NCBI RefSeq assembly: GCF_019175385.1
Contig: NC_083339.1
Span: 110,779,601-110,843,600, forward strand
Direction: 5' to 3'
Source of the DNA: Lycium barbarum
Taxonomy: Eukaryota; Streptophyta; Magnoliopsida; Solanales; Solanaceae
Length of the DNA stretch: 64,000 nt
Position 1 is the stretch's first letter. Each line of letters opens with the position of its first letter. A program made the position numbers and the translations under genes. This document shows, in pieces, positions 45,593 through 58,150 of the stretch. Under the pieces are notes generated by a model. That model worked only from the letters and a program-made list of their open reading frames with translations, had not been told where the DNA came from and made no database searches.

Positions 45593-46360
45593 CTATCCTC
45601 CTGATGGTTTTCTTCTGATTTGCTGAGCTTTTTGGAGGATACTCTCCTTTCTCCAGGTACACTTTAATGTCGGCGTACCATGGTTGCCATCTGGCTCGGC
45701 CTCAACGTAGGCAAAGTGAGCCTGTTTTTCTTTCCAAGTGATCTCTAACGGATCAATGTGGGTGCTCTCAGGGTGCTGAATCATAGAGGCTACTATAGCC
45801 AAAGCGTCAATGAACTCGTTCTGAGCCCTTGGGGTATGTTTGAAGTCTATGCTTTTGAATCTCCTACACATCCTCGGTACCAGATTCAAATATGGCAGTA
45901 TTTTTTCGTTCTTGGTTGCCCAATTTCCTTTCACTTGATTTACGAACAAATCGGAGTCTTTAATTACCAGCAACTCTTGTATGTTCATGTCCAATGCCAT
46001 TCTCAAGCTGAGAATACTTGCTTCGTATTTAGCCATGTTGTTTGTACACTTGAAGTCGAGTTTCGCGGCCATCGGGTAGTGCTGTCCTATTTCTGATATT
46101 AGCACTGCTCCAATGCCCGATTCTTTGTAGTGTACTGCTCTTTTGAAGAACAGTCTCCATCCTGAGTAGGGCTCGGTTACCTCTTCCTCCTCAGCCATTA
46201 CTTCTTCATCTGGGAAGAAAGTCCTTAATGGTTTTAGTTCGTCATCAACGGGACTTTCTGCCAGCAAGTCGGCCAATGCTTGTCCCTTTACTGCTTTCTG
46301 TACTACATATACTATGTCGAATTCACCCTGTAGCATCTTCCATTTGGCTAACTTTCCCAC
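45593..46360 (-). pseudogene. Ogre second RNase H (archaeal-type, aRNH)
   Basis: A 255-codon frame: an RT/RNase H tether (FDIVYVVQKAVKGQALADLL), an acidic spacer, then SGIGAVLISEIGQHYPMAAK, NNMAKYEASILSLRMALDM, ELLVIKDSDLFVNQVKGNW and RAQNEFIDALAIVASMI. This is the additional RNase H typical of the Tat lineage, placed between the gypsy RNase H and integrase. The first catalytic Asp is lost: LFFKRAV where the family has LFFDGA(V/S). Glu and the later Asp residues remain. Confidence 0.87.
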
Positions 46361-46387
46361 AGGCGTCAGCTGTCGAAAGATATACCT

Positions 46388-47460
46388 TCATGGTTCCATT
46401 CTGGAGATGAGGTGGGTGGTGAACACCGACAGGTAATGCCTTAACTTTTGGGCATCCAATGTTAGGGCGCCCCAAGTTAGGGCGCAACATGTTTTCTCCA
46501 CGAGCGTGTATCTCGACTCGCACGACGTGAACTTCTTGCTCAGATAGTAAATGGCATGTTTCTTTTTCCCTTCCTCATTATGTTGGGCGAGCATGCATCC
46601 GAAAGCATTATCTGATACTGACAAGTACAGTAGCAATGGATTCCCTGGTCTGGGTGGTACCAGGACTGGAGGGTTGGAAAGATATTTTTTGATTTTGTTG
46701 AACGCCTTTTGGAATTCCTCCGTCCACTTTGTGGGTGCGTCTTTCTTAAGCAATTTGAGAATTGGCTCCACAATCACAGTTGACTGGGCTATGAGTCGCT
46801 CGATGTAGTTTAACCTTCCTAGGAAGCTCATGACTTCGTTCTTGGTTTTGGGAGGAGGCAGTTCTTGAATTGCCTTGATTTTGGTAGGGTCTAATTCAAT
46901 GCTTCTGCTGCTAACTATGAACCCTAAAAAGTTGCCTGCGGGCACTCCAAATGCGCACTTTGCTGGGTTCAACTTCAAGTTAAACTTCCGAAGCCTGTCG
47001 AAGAATTTACGCAAGTGCGTGTTATGCTCCGAACTCTCTCTCGACTTTATGATGACATCATCCACATATACTTCGATTTCTCGATGTATAATATCATGGA
47101 ACAAAGTGGTCATTGCTCTCATATATGTGGCCCCAGCATTTTTGAGGCCAAACGACATTACCCGGTAATGGTAGACTCCCCAATGGGTGATAAAAGCCGT
47201 CTTTTCGGCGTCTTCTTCACTCATAAGTATATAATGGGATCCAGCGAAACACTCCACAATGCAATCGTGTTTGGCGCAATTGTTAATGAGAATGTGGATG
47301 TTTGGAAGGGGAAAGTTATCTTTTGGGCTAGCCCGGTGAGATCCCGGTAGTCCACACAAATTCGGATTTTCCCGTCCTTCTTAGGCACCGACACTATGTT
47401 GGTCAACCAAGTGGGTAGGACATCACCTCCACTATTCTAGATTCGATCTATTTTTCCACT
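46388..47460 (-). pseudogene. Ogre reverse transcriptase and gypsy RNase H
   Basis: Minus strand: VSVPKKDGKIRICVDYRDL, a frame change, DNFPLPNIHILINNCAKHD, then AEKTAFITHWGVYHYRVMSF, GLKNAGATYMRAMTTLF and the intact catalytic box EVYVDDVIIKSRESSEHN. The earlier Asp of the palm (usual VDCYAG) is Glu in IVECFAG. RNase H follows: LLLYLSVSDNAFGCMLAQHN, KHAIYYLSKKFTSCESRY and EKTCCALTWG. At least one frameshift separates the first and second RT blocks. Confidence 0.92.
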
Positions 47461-48624
47461 TCATCCTTGATTCTGATACTCATGTCCGGTTTAAAAGTTC
47501 GAGTTTTTTTTACTGGTGCAAAGCCTTCTTTGATGAGCAATATGTGGGCAACTATTTCGGTGCTAAATCCTGGCATGTCAACATATGACCAGGCGAAGAC
47601 GTCTACATATTCCTTCAGTAGACCTATAGGTTCTTCTTTCTGTGACACTTCCAAATGCGCACTGATTCGTGTTTCCTTGATGTTTTCTTTACGACTGAGG
47701 TTGATTACCTCGATTTTATCCATGTTTGGTTTTTCCTTGTCTTCCAATTCTTCCAATCCTTCTATTAAACCCTCTAGCATCATCGTCTCCTCGTCGTACT
47801 TCTCATACTCTAACTCGTCATTCTCCTCATTCGTTTCGCGACAGGTCATGACGTTTTTGGTTGTTTTATTATTGTTATTACGAGGAGCCAAGAGAGGACT
47901 GGATGTCCAATTATCCAAGCATTCCCCCAGCCTTAGACTGCGTATGGTCGGCATCTCCTGGCATTCTTCAATGATTGCGCAACATTCTTCTTCTCGAAAC
48001 AACAATTCTAAGCCTTTGTCAGCTTCATCATTTCCCTGCATCGGTCCTCTTAGGAAATGACTGGTACAACCCTAGGATAGGTTGAGGCAAATTCCTCATC
48101 CGTTGTTTTCTCTGGATGGCTTTCGTGAGCTCGTCCTTGCTAGGGATATACCCGAGGACGAAGTGGTAGTTCTTCTTTAGTATTGGCACAGGTTCAGTTA
48201 TGCCCTCCAAGTCTTTTCCTGTCTCAAAACCACTTCTCAACATCGTGGAGGCAATCATTTTGTTTACTGCCGGCATCGGTTTGCTGACTTTCTCTTCAGC
48301 ATGGGTTACCCCGACATATTCCATCACATGGAAGTCTGATCTGTTGGGGTTTCCTTCAATCACTGGTATGATGTTGTCAGGATACTTCTGCGTACCCTTT
48401 CCAGCTATAAACACAACCTCTTGGCCCTGCCACAACACCGGTAGAGTGTATCCATGGTCTTCCCAAAAGCAGGTTGTAGTTGGCGGTGACTTCCATGACT
48501 TGAAATTCTGTTGTGAATGAGGTAGGTCCTATCCGGATGTGCAGGTCTATCTCCCCCGAAGAGTCACTTCAGGACCCATCAAACGCCTAACGTTGGTCCT
48601 GCTCTGGCGTATTTTGCCAAGGTC
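47461..48624 (-). pseudogene. Ogre protease-RT linker with G-patch-like motif
   Basis: Minus strand: IASTMLRSGFETGKDLEGIT followed by PILKKNYHFVLGYIPSKDEL resembles the G-patch motif (G-x-GLG) of Tat elements, with the second glycines eroded. An acidic spacer follows (ENDELEYEKYDEETMMLEGL) and then LLKEYVDVFAWSYVDMPGFS, which directly precedes the RT. The protease end is separated by the inner element at 48630-54859. Confidence 0.8.
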
Positions 48625-48629
48625 ATACC

Positions 48630-48805
48630 TGTTATACCCTATTTTAACCGGAGTCAAAATAGTTTACAACATCCCAGTAATTCCGGGGTTAATTAAAGTT
48701 AAGGGAGTCGCCACCTAATTATTTACGGTGAATTAGGACACCTAAAGTTTATTAAAGTTATTTCTAAAGTTAACTCCGTTTAAGTTCTACGAAACTTAAA
48801 GATCT
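48630..48805 (-). repeat. 3' LTR remnant of inner element
   Basis: It starts TGTTATACCCTATTTTAA and matches 50955-51130 over 176 bases with only a few differences by eye, breaking at AAAGATCT. Confidence 0.95.
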
Positions 48806-49838
48806 ATTTCAGCGGCTTGTAGCCTACGGGTAAATCAACGTTAGGCTGAACACACAGATCTTCGTATTCTACACTCTTACTTCCCCTAGCAACTTGAAGG
48901 TTTCTCATTGCTTCTTTGAGACTGTGGATCTCTTTTAACAACATATCATCTGCCTTTGCTTTTGCCTCTTTTTCCATTTCCTCGTATTGATACACCTCAG
49001 GCTGGAACCTGACCGTTACTGGGTTGGTAAAGGCTTGTGTTTTCGCTGCATATACCGGAGGAACATATTGCGCATTAGGAGTGACAAAATGTGCCCCTTG
49101 TATATGTTGGGTTGGATAAGTTTGGACGGTGGGGGTGTTTTGAACTGAAGGTGGTGTGTTGTAGGTGGTATTTGTAGGTAGTTGGTTTGGTGGGTTTAGA
49201 GGAGTAGTTGTAGGTGGTGGATTAATGTTGGTGGTTAAAGGGATATAAGAAGTGTGAGCTAGCGGTTGATTTGGTGGATTGACGGGTGGTGGATTTGGAG
49301 TAGCATAGGTAGCGTAGGTGGGTGGTTGACTTTGTGGAGGAGTATAGGTAGTGTAGGTGGGTGGTTGACTTTGTGGAGGAGTATAGACGGATGACGAATT
49401 TGGTGGGTTTGCGAGGGTGATTGGAGGAAAGTTATTGTTGGTAGGTGCATTATTTTGTGGAGGAAAATGTTCAAGAACTGGGGATTCGAGTGATGGAAAA
49501 CGAGGTGGGTTTGGTGCGACATTTCTAGGTTCAGGAGGTGGACTTTGGAGTGTAACAAACAAATTTGTCAGGTCCCTAGCCTGATTTAGCACTCCACATA
49601 GGTCCTCGATCTCTTGAGTCAGGCGGGCGATATGTTCATCATGTTGAATAGTAGTCCTATGTTCGGAATTCTTGGGGGGATCACTAGAAATCACGATGTT
49701 TTCCAAACCAGTTGAAATAGTTGCGGCCAGATCAGACATAATGATTTCTTTTCCTTGAACAACCCAACTACGACGAGGTAACGATGATGTCTTTGACCTT
49801 GTGCGGTAAGGGTGATCGGCCAGCTCGAATGTCAACAC
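48806..49838 (-). pseudogene. Inner element gag, N-terminal part
   Basis: One open frame of 344 codons. It begins MLTFELADHPYRTRSKTSS, contains MSDLAATISTGLENIVIS, a Pro/Thr/Asn-rich middle with repeated PPQSQPPTYTTYT, and ends with a charged helix (EEMEKEAKAKADDMLLKEIH) and DLCVQPNVDLPVGYKPLK. The stop lies at the deletion junction, where related gags continue into FEMFDG. So the frame is intact but the gag core, zinc knuckle and protease are missing. Confidence 0.85.
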
Positions 49839-50933
49839 GAATCAACTCTTTTGGGAATAAAAATAAAAGAAAAATGAAACATAAAAAATGCAAATGATAT
49901 TAGTTTTATTAGCACATCTAGGCAAAGTCATGATCACGTAAAGTCAAGTAAGTCATGTAGCAAATAAATCATCAAGCAAAGTCAAACAAGTTGTCAAACG
50001 AATATATCAAATAATAACGCGTGCTAATATGCATGTGACCTCTTTGTGCCAGAGGTAGGCCTATCGTTTGTTTGAAGGGTAAAGTGTGCCATAATACGTC
50101 ATCCCGTTGCTTTTGGCTAATTAAACAATTTCTAATTCCCGAAATAAAGTACAAAAGTAATGTAATTTTATTACATACCAAACGAATACAACGTAAAGTA
50201 TTTCCAAATCTAAGTAAAGTAAATACAATTTCCTATGTCTAAATGTACAGCTCCATTTTGTCGTGTCCTTGGTTTTCGTCGATTGTGTATCACGGACGTA
50301 CTCCAATGTAGATTCATACCTGTCACAGAAACGTTAGTCATTCCCTCCTCCCTAAAGTTTAATTAGTTAAAGCAAATAGTCCATATTTAGGCACAGTTAT
50401 CCTTCAAACATGCACATAAAGTATGATTAGTGTCACTCGGGGTCGTGAACCCACTTGGACGTTTTGGGTAAAGTCATCTAATGGGTTTAATACACCAAGG
50501 GTATTAAACCTCCTAGGTCATAAAATGTATGCTCCTAATACAGGGTGTTGGTTTAGCTCTACCCTAGGTTGACTAAGAGTTGGTTTCCTATGACACAAGA
50601 TTCTCCCAAGTGGAAAACTTGAGAATGGAAAGCCCGTGGCTGTCGACTGCACCGCCGATCGACTAAATCCACAAGATCAATCCAATAAAGGGTGATTTTG
50701 TAGTGTACGGCCGCGAACCGCGAAACCGCTTTAAGTGTGTGAATTTGTGTGAATTTTCCAGGAGTGGAGGAAAATGATACGGGATGACAGTTTATCAAAG
50801 CAGTAACACGTAAATAGTTTATATCAAACAAACAATTAATAGCATGTAAAAACAGTTAATAACAAATAAAGTAATTAAAACAAGCACACAAAGCCTAATT
50901 AAAACTAAGTCCGTTATGGTTAGAACCTAAGTG
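49839..50933 (-). other. Inner element 5' leader
   Basis: About 1.1 kb between PBS and gag, without a recognisable gene. Confidence 0.6.
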
Positions 50934-50954
50934 TCCTCAGTGGAGTCGCCAAGC
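50934..50954 (-). other. Inner element primer-binding site
   Basis: The minus strand reads GCTTGGCGACTCCACTGAGG directly after the LTR, comparable with the TGGCGACTCTGCTGGGGA type used by Ogre relatives. Confidence 0.75.
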
Positions 50955-53900
50955 TGTTATACCCTATTTTAATCGGAGTCAAAATAGTTTACAACATCCC
51001 GGTAATTCCGGGGTTAATTAAAGTTAAAGGAGTCGCCACCTAATTATTTACGGTGAATTAGGACACCTAAAGTTTATTAAAGTTATTTCTAAAGTTAACT
51101 CCGTTTAAGGTCTACGAAACTTAAAGATCTAGGTAAGGGTTCAACTAATCTAGAGGGAAGGTATTAGGCATCCTCTAATATCCATTAATAACGGTTAACC
51201 GACCAGACTTATTTATAATTAGACTAAGTGTAAAATGTAAGTATTATCTTATAAGGTAGTTGATTTAAACTAAGAAGAGTGGGAATTAGTGTTTAAAGTG
51301 AAAGGCAATGACTAAAATGTATTGTGGTATTTTAGCTCCTTATGGACAAAACTTCTTTCTTCATTGGATATGATAACCTTCTAATTTCTCACAAATGATA
51401 ACCAAACGTTAAAACGTCCTAACCGAGGTTGAGTTTCCCTTAACTTCAAATTCCTTTTTTATCTCTTTATAAACTTGACAATGTACATTCCTAAGATCTT
51501 TCCAAAATTTAGGACAACAAAAATGAAGCTATGTAAATTCTTACTCTAATTTAATCATAGATTCAAAATTCTTACAGCTAGATACTATGTTTCATGTGAT
51601 AAAAATGAATAACTATTATCTAGGAGTGATGGTTCTATATGCCAAATAACTTGATCAATACTAAGTGTTCTCTAGATATCTAAACTGATTTCGTTTAATT
51701 TCTAATGCCTCAAATTCGGCCAGATCACAGAAACAAACAAAGCAACAAATATCTACGATAATCTTTGAGGAGGAAAAATAAACATTATCGAGTATCGTAA
51801 TCAAATGGAAGAAACATTTGATTGCTTGTCATTTCGACTCGCTCCTTTTCGGTTTTCGTTCAGATGAGCTTTGAGAGAGTAGATGCACGTTCGGGTCTTG
51901 CGATGGCATCGAGTCCCAAGGGGAACTCTTCGGCTCCAGTGTTCATGTAAACAAATAAAGGTAACGAAAGGTTAGCACAGTGATATGAATCTTTTATAAC
52001 ACCAAAAAAAGGCTAGTAAACAAGGTAAAATAACATGATCATTCAATTCACAGCCACATGTAAGCCTAAAGAGGACACTGCCCAGATGACTCAGACGAGA
52101 ACAATCAGTTTGATTTTCCACCCACACACAACAAATGAATGATCACATATTCTATGTCCTTTTGGAAATCGCTTTTACTTTTAATAAAAGATGTCATTTT
52201 TTATAAAAGATTTCTAAGTACACTAGGTAAGAAAAAGAATTAAATATGATCCTTTAACAATTAACTATCAATACAGACCCATGTCTCGGACCTGGCAGAC
52301 CCAGCGATCAAAAAGAGAATCAATTTGAGTATCAACTTCCTCGATTTCTAAACACAACCAGTAACTTATCTAATGAGCCAAGGAAAACTGAATGTTCTCA
52401 CTTTGCCAATCATCTTGAAATCATCACGAAATGTCACAGTTATACTTGTTATATATTTATAGCTAACATCCCACATAGTATAGATTTAATTAGAGATATA
52501 CTTCTTCTAACAGGGGAACGGATATCCCAAAGTCATATTACAATAATGATATTAGGTATTAAACTAACAAGCTTGAATCCTCACAGCAAGACATGAAATA
52601 TGTTTAAGCAAATAAACATAATCAGTTGGGAGGAAAACACATTTTCTTCATAAACTAGTTATTTCGAATCATACCAACTCGAAAAGGAAAACACCTAGTT
52701 AGAACAGAGTTATCCTCACTAGAAAGTGTCTTAACTTAACTATATTCTATTTCTTAAACTAACAAGGTAAACCTGAAAATTCACAAGTCGTATTTTAAAT
52801 TGTAAATATAAGCATACAGCAATAGTGACTACTACCTTTCTTTAAACTGTTATGCAATATTCCCCTGCTTTCTTTTAGTAGCACATGAGAAGTTAAATGG
52901 AAAAGAGGAAGACTACTTAAACTGAAAACTCCTTAATTACCGGATGAGCATTTCTACTGGACCTTAACCGTTTTGAAACATCTTAAAACCAATCAAGACG
53001 AAACAAGTATCTGAGGATAAATCTCTTTTCACGTATACTCTTATAGGAAATTCTTTAGAGTTCACTGGACTGAAATCAGATAACATTCAGGCTGACTTAT
53101 TCCCATAAAATTTTTACAACAATTCCTAGCCTAACAGACACATACAGAAGCAAACAAACATACGTTTAATGAAAGCAAGATCATCTTAACTGAGGACTAA
53201 CAAGTGGTTAAACTAATCTAAACAGGACTGATAATTATGACCATGCTAAATTAGAAACCAAACACTATCGACGTAATCATCCACACATGAACTCATTCAA
53301 ACACCTAAAACAAAACTGAAGTTAAACTAAACTAAAATAATACATAAACCTATAGATGCTATCAACCATTAAACTGCAAAACCCCAAACTAAATTAAGCC
53401 AAGAACATACAAGCAACCTTAAAGAAAAATCAAACTAACTGATCCCGAGCATGCGTAATACTATAAATCATCAAACTGAGATTCAACCAACTGAAACAAA
53501 CATGTATGAACATATAACTGCTTCTTAAGCTACTAAAACTGAAATGAAACTTCTTAAAGAAGGATTGTTTACCTTCCTCGAGTGCAGTGAACTAAGGCGT
53601 CGGGTCTCCGATACACTCTCGAACACGAAGAAACTGAACTCGAAAAAAGTCTTTTGAATCGAAATTTTTGATATTAAACGAAAACAATATATGCTTGTTA
53701 AAAAAAGAAACTCTATTTTTCTCGAGCAATTTTCAAAAAAATGTTCGTCCTTTTTCTTTGCTGTAGACTTAGGGTGATATTTCAGAGAATTCAAGCTGCT
53801 AAAAAGAACTCCCCTTTTGTGGGTCAAGAAGGTGAGTATTTATAGTAAACGTTTAGGTTTTTTTTTAAAAAATTTTGGGCGGGGTTTTGAGTTTAAAACT

Positions 53901-54859
53901 TTCGAAATCTGGTCAAAATTGTTGGAAATTCGAACGTTGGAGGAGTTTTGGACGAACTTGTAGCCCATCCACGTGATTCGGTCAGGTTTATACTCAGAAT
54001 GGTGAGATTTGGTTTGAATTCAGGTCTGCTCTGTTTGGCTTCATCTGGTTTTGATACGCATGGGATAAATGTGGGGAAACTTGCACGAAAATAGGGTGGC
54101 AAAATCTGTGAGGGTGAAAGGGGACTGATTTTTCGCTAGAAATAGAGAAAGGCGTGAGAAGAGAGAAGACGACGGGACTGTGAGAGAGAGCAGAGGTAAG
54201 AGGAGTGTTGCACGAGAGTGGGGCGGCAGGGATCTGCCATGGTTGAAAGGGAGCTGAGGTTTTACTTGAAATGGAGGAGAGAGGAAGAGGCGGAGGGAGG
54301 CGTGAAGGGAGAAAAGTGTGGCGTCTGTTTTGATTAGGGTTAGGAACTGATGAGGTGAAAATGACGATGTGGGCCGGTCGGGTCGGGAAATGTTGGGCTG
54401 GATCGGGTGAATTTTTGTTGGGCTGGCCGAATTGAAATGGTAGTGGGTTGGTTGTGAATTACCGAATGGGTCATTTACTTGGTCGAAAACATGGATCTTT
54501 CCTCCTTTATTTAATTATTTTCGGGCTTCTTAATAATTAACTTCTACAACTTCTACGTGATTAAATTGTACATATGTAACGATAATTAGTGATTAATATG
54601 TAGAAAATAATGGACTTAATAAAGTAAAATTAATTTAACGAGTACAAAAACCGAAAATGAAATGATGACGAACCATTTTGAAATTTGGGATAAAGTAATG
54701 CAAGTAATGTTGATAGTAAAATAGTGAAAACGAAAGTAACGATATTGATAGTAGTAGCAATAAAAATAATAGTGAAAATAAAGTGTTTACCTCGTCAATA
54801 AATTTAAAAGCCCAAGGAAATAAATTGGAATAAAGGAGGGACAAAATTGGGTGTCAACA
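50955..54859 (-). repeat. 5' LTR of inner element
   Basis: Plus-strand TGTTATACCC ... GGGTGTCAACA, 3905 bp. The first 176 bp match the 3' remnant. AT-rich, with no convincing gene inside. Confidence 0.9.
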
Positions 54860-55333
54860 ATACCCAAGTTGCGTTAATGTGGTTAAAGGACACACATTGA
54901 GTCCCACTCCATTATCCACAAACACCTTTTCTATTACTTTGTCATGACACTCTAGAGTGATGTAAAGAGCTCTGTTGTGGGTTCCTCCCTCAACTATCAA
55001 TTCCTCCTTAGAGAAATAGATCTTGTGTTCTTCGATGACATGGGCTACTAGCCCGGCCAAGTCTTCACTGCACGTGTGCGTCATCCAACACCTTCATGAG
55101 AGCTTTCCTGTGAGGTAGAGAGCTGACCAGCAGTGCTAGCATTGATATCTGTGTCGGTGTTTTCTTCAAATGCTCAACAATTTAATAATCCTTCGGTTGC
55201 ATATGCTGCTAGAAATCTTCGGCTTTTCGCTCAGTTATTGATCGCTTCTGGGTTCTCTCCTTTCTTGTGGCGTTTTGAACCAGCTTTTCAAGGGCGTATC
55301 ATCTCCCTGAACGGGTCATGCCCTAGGCTATGA
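54860..55333 (-). pseudogene. Ogre protease
   Basis: Minus strand, several frames. The block nearest the inner element reads VAHVIEEHKIYFSKEELI, ALYITLECHDKVIEKVFVD and NGVGLNVCPLTTLTQLG. DNG in this context is the aspartic protease site of Tat elements (usual IDNGSALNVCP). It breaks off at the insertion point and resumes near 48624. Confidence 0.82.
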
Positions 55334-57425
55334 CTGCTTGCACAATGGTTGATTCCTTGGTCATGACCACTGCCTGTTGTGCCACCTGCGCTATCACTGA
55401 TGCTAGGACTAAAGTTCTGAACATTACTTTAGGAACTTTTGGCATCGAGTCAAGACCTTAGGATGCTCCTGGAGTGTGAGGGAAGCCACTGTTCGTTCAA
55501 TAGATTTGACTATCCTAGGGACCAATGCCCTAAAAACTTCCCAGTCCTCATTCTTCTCAATCATATGGACCCTGTTGTTTCCATGATTAGGCAACGGGTT
55601 CGTGTTTACGCTGGGCGCTGCAGTCTCCAAGAGTTCTCTCCCTTGTCAATTAGATCCCGAATTTTATGCTTGAGGTTTATGCAGTCCTCACTGCTGTGCC
55701 TATTGGCCCCTAAATGATAAGCGCAATTCTGATCGGCTATGTAGAATCTATTCCCTAGCTGTGCCGGCTTCTAAGGGACTTTCTAGACTAAACCTGTAGC
55801 GTATAGTCTCTCTAAAAAGTCGAGCCCTTAGCTCAAGCAGTGTTGTGAATTCCATTGCTGGCTTCCCTTCGAAAGCAGGACGTGGAGCATTGTAAGCTGC
55901 TAGTGGTGGTCAATTTTAGTAGTTCGGGGGTGGATGGATTTGTGGTAGGTTGTTCTGCGGTGGGCGGTAAGCATGGGATGTTGTTTGTTTGTTGGAGTGT
56001 TTGGTAGGTTTGTTGTGATGGTGGTTGGTGAGTAGGTACTCGCACATTTGGTGGAGCTATATAGGCGGGCACAGTGGTAGTGAAACTTCACTGCGCGTAA
56101 AATATAGGCGCATGACTATAGAGAGGAGTTGAATAATTGACATGTGGTGGGGTTTGATGGGAAGACTGTGACTCTTCTTACCTTTCGGGGTTTGGCTTTA
56201 GGGTTGGGATATGTTTGCTAGTCCTCTTTTTTCTTGCGGAAAACTCCTGGAGCGGCTTGGCCGGGAGCCTTGTTGAATATGCTAATGATTTTGCTAGACT
56301 TGAGACCGTCTTTTATGACCTCTCCCATGTTTACCAATTCAGCAAACGACCTCCCGGCCATGCGCAACATTCTATCATAGAAGTCCGATTCCTGTAACCG
56401 GATGAATACGGAGACTAGTTCCCCATCACTCATGCGTGGTTGCAAACGGGCTGCTTTGGCCCTCCAACGGCTGGCAAGCTCCCTGTAATTTTTGGTTGAC
56501 TTCTGCTTGACCTTCTCAAGATAGTATCGGTCTGGCACCATTTCAACATTAAATCAAAATCTTTCCATGAAGCTTTCTTCCATATCCTTCCAGGCGAGCC
56601 ATTGATGCATGTCCTGGGTCGAGAACCATTTAGCGGCCTTGCCAGTCAAGCTTCGACTGAATAGTTTCATTATTCTTGACGTCGACCAGCTGGTCGCAGT
56701 AATAACAGAGATGAGCTTTGGGATTTTTGGTTCCGTTGAAGATCTCGAACATCGAGATCTTAAATCCTTCTGGCAAGTCCAAATCTGGGTGCATGTATAG
56801 TTCATCGTACCTTAACCCCGTAGACTCTCTGGTGGCTCTGTTGGACCTCACTAGCAGTTCCTCCATTTTCTCTCCATATCCCTTGCACGTTTGTCATGTT
56901 CTGCCCTCTCTATTTCTCCATAATGGTCCAACTCTTTGTATCCTGCAGAGGACTCATTTGGAACGATGGGGGCATACAAGGACACTGTTTGATGGGCAGG
57001 GTGATTGAGTGGCACTGACAAAGTTTGCCCGGTTGGTAGAACTACAACATGTGGTCGAACTGCCATTTTGATGAACACTGGCTGGGGAGCTTGGTATGAG
57101 GGAACCGAATGGATGGTCCCCGAGGCCTGATTATGTTTTGTTGGTGGAGGAGTATGATAAAAAGTACCGGCTTGATGCGGGTCTATTAGATTTAACAGAG
57201 ATGGGATGGTTCTTGTTGAGTAGATGGGGAAGTGATCGGGCATTGGTGACCTTAGGAAAGGAAAAGAGGGAGGAGGCTGCCTTCCTTCGGCGGGAGCATC
57301 CTTGATAGCATTGGCTGCTTCAGTCTTAGCATCCTTTCCTCATAATGTGCTGCCTCTTGTGTGTCGCGAATATCTTCTTCGCGGAGGATGAGCTCATTCC
57401 TGTCATCACTTGGTGTACCAGTCAT
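55334..57425 (-). pseudogene. Ogre gag
   Basis: Probable start at 57425 (MTGTPSDDRNELI). Gag core over several frames: RYDELYMHPDLDLPEGFKIS, FEIFNGTKNPKAHLCYYCDQ, LFSRSLTGKAAKWFSTQDMH, WKDMEESFMERF, VPDRYYLEKVKQKSTKNYRE and SDGELVSVFIRLQESDFYDR. A CCHC-like element CAYHLGANRHSSEDC with NLKHKIRDLID follows near 55740-55640. Frameshifts throughout. Confidence 0.87.
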
Positions 57426-58150
57426 TTTTCCTTTTCCTTTGTTGTCATTTGAGGGGGATGCTAACGTGGCTTTCGACCTTGTGAAGTATGCCAGCTTGCA
57501 GTATTTAAGCTAATCGGCCTTTTTCTATAAAATAAGAATAACTCAAAAGGTAAACAGAGTTAGTTAACTGATGTAAAACACATAAAGAAACATATCACAC
57601 ATTTAGTATTTAAAGGAGCACATAGCACATAAAGTCGCGTATTAAAGACAAAATACTGATTGATCCTTTGTTCCAGGGGTTCGGATATTATGGGCTTTTT
57701 CATTTGGGTGGATCTTGGTCTAATGGGCTTTGAGGTTAATTTTACTTTGCCAAACCTTCTCTTTTTTTTTATGAACAATTAAAAATAAAAGAGGGGGGGG
57801 GGGGGATTATAATTTATATTATGTAGAGGTCGAGTCTTACGTAGACTGCTTACGTATCCCACCAGGGGAAGTTAGGCCCTATCGCAATTCGTTTACAAAG
57901 AAGGATATACATTTTTTTCCCCTAAATATCCTTTAAGACTAACTAAAGACATCTCCAGACCAGGCCGACAAGGGCTTCCTGCGTATCCCTCTGCAGGGAC
58001 ACTAGTTCGGTGCGATCCCTTACATATTTATGAAGAAAGGGGTAACTTTGCACAAAAGTGGGGACACCTAACCTCTACCCACAAAATGCAGTCCAGCAAG
58101 TCGCTGTCCTTATGAACTTGCTCTCTCATGCTTTATTGTCTATCTTCTTC
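57426..58150 (-). other. Ogre spacer between upstream ORF and gag
   Basis: Non-coding. It has a 13-G run (57793-57805) and two diverged copies of the CCTACGTATCC module (57828-57895 and 57959-58022). Confidence 0.65.

Larger units (their letters stand above)
48630..54859 (-). mobile_element. Inner Tat-type gypsy element, internally deleted, TSD atacc
   Basis: Flanks ATACC at 48625-48629 and 54860-54864 are identical. On the minus strand: a full 5' LTR (54859-50955), PBS, leader, a partial gag, then directly the last 176 bp of the 3' LTR (48805-48630). The rest of gag, pol and most of the 3' LTR were removed in one deletion whose junction lies at 48805/48806. It is related to the host Ogre element through the shared GAGTCGCCACCTAATT block in the LTR. 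Confidence 0.93.

Noticed and set aside
48806..49838. A cellular Pro-rich structural protein gene
   Set aside because: It lies between a primer-binding site and an LTR remnant, and its end (VGYKPLK) matches the point where Tat gags continue into FEMFDG; it is a truncated gag.
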